Source of the DNA: Gemmatimonadaceae bacterium
GTDB taxonomy: Bacteria > Gemmatimonadota > Gemmatimonadetes > Gemmatimonadales > Gemmatimonadaceae
Direction: 5' to 3'
Assembly (NCBI GenBank): GCA_019186945.1
Contig: JABAQJ010000002.1
Location: forward strand, 461,897-525,896
Length of the DNA: 64,000 nucleotides
Positions 61,472 to 64,000 of this stretch are shown here, one piece after another (position 1 is the first letter of the stretch; each line of letters opens with the position of its first letter). The translations under genes were made by a program, and so were the position numbers. The notes under the pieces were generated by a model. The model was not told the origin of the DNA. It worked only from the letters and a program-made list of their open reading frames with translations, and did not search any database.

Positions 61472-64000
61472 TTAGTAGCCGAGGCGGATCGAGAGCGCGA
61501 CACGCCGTGGGATTGGCATGCCGAAGCCGTCGATGCCTTCGTTGAAGTTGTTCTGCAACCCGGCCCCGACGCCCGCCGAGTAGATGTTGATTTCCGGATC
61601 CTGGCCGATGTACTTCGGCGCCCACAGGGTCAGGTTACGGCCCGTCAGCGAGAGCGACAGATCGCGCGCGCCCAGCCGCTCGGCGAGCGAACGAGAAGCC
61701 GTGTAGGTGATCGAGAGCTCGCGCCAACGCACCCAATCGCCGGGTGACTGTTGGTTGAGACCCGGGTACCCGTTCAGTGCGACGATGTCCAGCCAGTCCT
61801 TGGCAGCCGCCAAGCGCTGCTGCGCCGTGCTGGCGGGATTGATCATCACCTCTTCGACCTTCGCGGACGCGAGCGTGTTCTCACCGCGCGCGTTCGAGTT
61901 CCGGAAAGCGCAAGTCAGGCAACTGTACTGATAATCGCCCGCCTTGTACTCGAACAACGAGTAGAGCTTCCAGTTGCGGCCGATGTTGAGCGAGCCACCG
62001 AAGGAGCCCGTCCAATCCGGGAACGGCTTGCCGCCGTAATGGTCCAGCGGGTCGCCGTCGCCATCTTCGTCCACGCGGTAGATGACGTTACCGGCGATCA
62101 GCTTGGGCAAGCCAACCGGTCCGGCGAGCACCGCGAGGATCTGTGCTTCAGTGTCCGCCTTGCCATCGCCGTTGAAGTCATAGGCGAGTTCTCCGGGGTT
62201 CAGGCACTGATAGGTCTTCCCAGCCGGGCGTTCGGAGCACGGACGCGCCAGCTTGGAGTTGAACATCGCGCCAGGCGTGTAGCCTTCCTTGATGTAGTTG
62301 CGGTATCTGGGATACGAACCGCCAACCTTGATTTCCGCAGCGCCACCTAACGAGGTCACGGTCTGCTTCAGATACGCGCCGTTCACGAACACGTCCGCGG
62401 ACAGGTTGGCGCGCTGGATCAGGAATGCCTTGATGCCGATTTCCTGACCGCTGGCTTCCATCTCGCCGATGTTCGACAGCTGCGTGTTCTGGAAACCGCC
62501 AGAGATCGGGTACTGCTTGTCGACCAGCAGATCCTTGACCTTGCGGTTCCAGTACGTGTACTGCAGACCAAGCTTGTCGCCCCAGATACCGACTTCGGCT
62601 CCACCTTCGATCTCTGTGGAGACTTCCGGCTTGAGGTCCGGGTTGCCGATGTTGCCCGGCGAGAGACCGGAGCCCGCATCGCCCGACAGCGGGTTGAAGG
62701 TGGTCAGCTTGTCGAACGCGCCAGGCTGCCGGCCCGACTGACCCCACGCACCGCGGAGCCGCACGGACGAGATGCCCAGCATCGGCTTCCAGCCTTCACG
62801 GTCCGACGGCACGACGGAAATCGAGGCCTTGGGATACAGAACGCCCGAGGAACTCTTGCCGAACGTGGAACTGAAGTCGTAACGAGCCCCACCGGTCAGG
62901 TAGATCCAGTTCGTCAGGCCCAGCTGCTCCTGCACGAAACCGCCGCCGTTCACCGTCTCGCGAATCACCTCGAGGGCGACCGGATCGTCACCGGCCGACA
63001 CGACGTTGATGCCTGGGCCCGGGAAGTTGTGGTTGAACGCGCCCGGCTGCGCCGAACGCGAGAAGAAGCCCTGCACGCCGACGACGAACGACGAGTTCAT
63101 TCCGAACAGGTCGCGGCTCCAGTTGAGCTTGGAGTCGAGCGTCATTTCGCGCTGGTTGCGGTCCTGCACCGTGCGGTTCCCGGCGGGGTCGTTGTTGTAG
63201 ATCCCATTGAAGTCGGTACCGAACGGCTGCCACGAGAAGTTCTGACCGCCGGTGTAGTCCACACCACCGGTGGTGCTCCACGACAGATCCTGCCACGGCG
63301 TGTAAGTCACGTCGATGGAGCTGACGACGCGGTCGATCTTCTGCTGGGTGCGAATGTACATCAGTTCTTCCGGCGAGCCGAAGCCCTGCACGCCGAAGGT
63401 GTTTCCTGCACCCTTGCAGGTGCCGTCGCCCACGTTGCCGACAGCGCCATCGTTGCAGGCGGAAAGCTCGGGCTTACCGAACAAGGCCTGCGTCACGGGG
63501 GCATAGATGTTGTTGGCGTTCTGCGGCGTCTCCTGAGACGTGTTCGTGTACGCCGAGCGGACACCGATGCGCAGATTGTTGTATGGGACGAATCCCAGGT
63601 TGATCGTGGCGTTGGCACGACGAACCTCGTCAATGGCCGGCCCGTACTGCGTGCCACCGAACGGACCATTCTCCTTGTAGTAGCGGCCGTTCACGAAATA
63701 CGTGATCCCCTCGGTACCGCCCGTGATGCTGAGCGATCCGGTCGTGGACTTGCCCACGTCGTAGAACCGCTTCACGAACGGCTCGTCGAACTTCTTGTAG
63801 GCCTGGATGTCCGTACGGCCGAAGAACGCGTTGAGCGCGCTGGCGTCGGCCGCGGTCTTGGGAACGCCCCAGTTGGAATCGAGGCGATCGTCCGGGTAGC
63901 GGAGAAGGTCGCCCTGCAGCTGGAAGTCCCATTTCGGCTTTCCGGCCGAGCCCTTCTTCGTGAAGATCTGGATGACGCCGTTCGAGGCTTCGGTGCCATA
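61472..64000 (-). CDS. SusC/RagA-family TonB-dependent receptor (cut by right edge)
   Basis: The frame is open to the right edge (843 codons including the stop). It enters the window in the plug domain, whose YGTEASNGVIQIFTKKGSAG is a SusC hallmark. A 22-strand barrel region follows, ending in a typical aromatic C-terminus, RRVALSIRLGY. It imports a ligand with SusD across the outer membrane using TonB energy. Barrel strands include ITGGTEGITYFVNGRYYKE and WRELSITYTASRSLAERLG. The signal peptide, carboxypeptidase-like domain and TonB box lie outside the window. It carries CGTTAGGT at 62345. Confidence 0.94.
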   Translation of the reverse strand, partial: YGTEASNGVIQIFTKKGSAGKPKWDFQLQGDLLRYPDDRLDSNWGVPKTAADASALNAFFGRTDIQAYKKFDEPFVKRFYDVGKSTTGSLSITGGTEGITYFVNGRYYKENGPFGGTQYGPAIDEVRRANATINLGFVPYNNLRIGVRSAYTNTSQETPQNANNIYAPVTQALFGKPELSACNDGAVGNVGDGTCKGAGNTFGVQGFGSPEELMYIRTQQKIDRVVSSIDVTYTPWQDLSWSTTGGVDYTGGQNFSWQPFGTDFNGIYNNDPAGNRTVQDRNQREMTLDSKLNWSRDLFGMNSSFVVGVQGFFSRSAQPGAFNHNFPGPGINVVSAGDDPVALEVIRETVNGGGFVQEQLGLTNWIYLTGGARYDFSSTFGKSSSGVLYPKASISVVPSDREGWKPMLGISSVRLRGAWGQSGRQPGAFDKLTTFNPLSGDAGSGLSPGNIGNPDLKPEVSTEIEGGAEVGIWGDKLGLQYTYWNRKVKDLLVDKQYPISGGFQNTQLSNIGEMEASGQEIGIKAFLIQRANLSADVFVNGAYLKQTVTSLGGAAEIKVGGSYPRYRNYIKEGYTPGAMFNSKLARPCSERPAGKTYQCLNPGELAYDFNGDGKADTEAQILAVLAGPVGLPKLIAGNVIYRVDEDGDGDPLDHYGGKPFPDWTGSFGGSLNIGRNWKLYSLFEYKAGDYQYSCLTCAFRNSNARGENTLASAKVEEVMINPASTAQQRLAAAKDWLDIVALNGYPGLNQQSPGDWVRWRELSITYTASRSLAERLGARDLSLSLTGRNLTLWAPKYIGQDPEINIYSAGVGAGLQNNFNEGIDGFGMPIPRRVALSIRLGY

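Overview
The window is high-GC bacterial chromosome, most likely from Gemmatimonadota. This is an inference. It rests on a SusC/SusD outer-membrane pair, secreted amidohydrolase remnants of the PD40 type, an ECF sigma factor next to a TPR Ser/Thr kinase, a DERA/EutN microcompartment-type cluster, and a very GC-rich proteome in which the Leu codon TTA is scarce. No phage, CRISPR array or intact transposase is visible. Almost all of the sequence is coding and most genes lie on the minus strand. Neighbouring genes repeatedly overlap by the four bases ATGA or GTGA (at least ten junctions), and I used these overlaps to choose starts.

Layout. Positions 1-8660 hold secreted hydrolases in various states of decay: an edge-cut amidohydrolase, a second amidohydrolase broken by an amber codon and frameshifts, a sulfatase-like membrane protein, a REP/MITE-like inverted-repeat element (3450-3730), an M14 peptidase with one internal amber codon, tRNA-Lys, a VirJ-like hydrolase and a truncated partner. 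Positions 8829-11041 encode a two-component system, followed by an OmpA lipoprotein. Positions 11939-16662 form the translation/SRP cluster ffh-rpsP-rimM-trmD-(CHRD-like lipoprotein)-rplS-rnhB, with lon divergent (16944-19391). Positions 19599-27639 are a minus-strand run: SpoU methyltransferase, prepilin peptidase, a one-ring ClpB/ClpC-type ATPase, a HELVH lipoprotein, DUF445, a seven-PASTA protein and an unknown protein. Next come an M48 lipoprotein and a large surface lipoprotein divergent from an ECF sigma factor and a TPR kinase.

Positions 34208-39544 are a coupled purine-nucleoside salvage operon: a double-module 5'-nucleotidase, a 75-residue unknown, adenosine deaminase and purine nucleoside phosphorylase. 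Uridine kinase and Ppx/GppA follow on the plus strand. Positions 42044-48356 hold a class A beta-lactamase-like hydrolase, a membrane protein and a polyphosphate/phosphate set (PPK, PiT, DUF47). Positions 48504-50179 encode DERA with an N-terminal helix-plus-linker extension and two EutN/CcmL vertex proteins. Rhomboid protease, DnaK, HtrA, an aminotransferase pair with an APC permease, tRNA-Leu, a small lipoprotein and the SusD/SusC pair complete the window. SusC runs off the right edge.

How the genes may work together. The nucleotidase, deaminase and phosphorylase would turn external nucleotides into bases plus (deoxy)ribose-1-phosphate. After mutase action (no such gene is here) deoxyribose-5-phosphate is the DERA substrate, and DERA makes acetaldehyde, the kind of volatile product microcompartments confine. 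The EutN proteins beside DERA are therefore the most interesting locus. The second notable signal is the octamer CGTTAGGC/T, found by eye 18 times on both strands. Fifteen copies are read in the same frame as Leu(TTA)-Gly, so it is either an uptake/segregation-type motif tolerated in coding frames or an unusual codon-pair preference.
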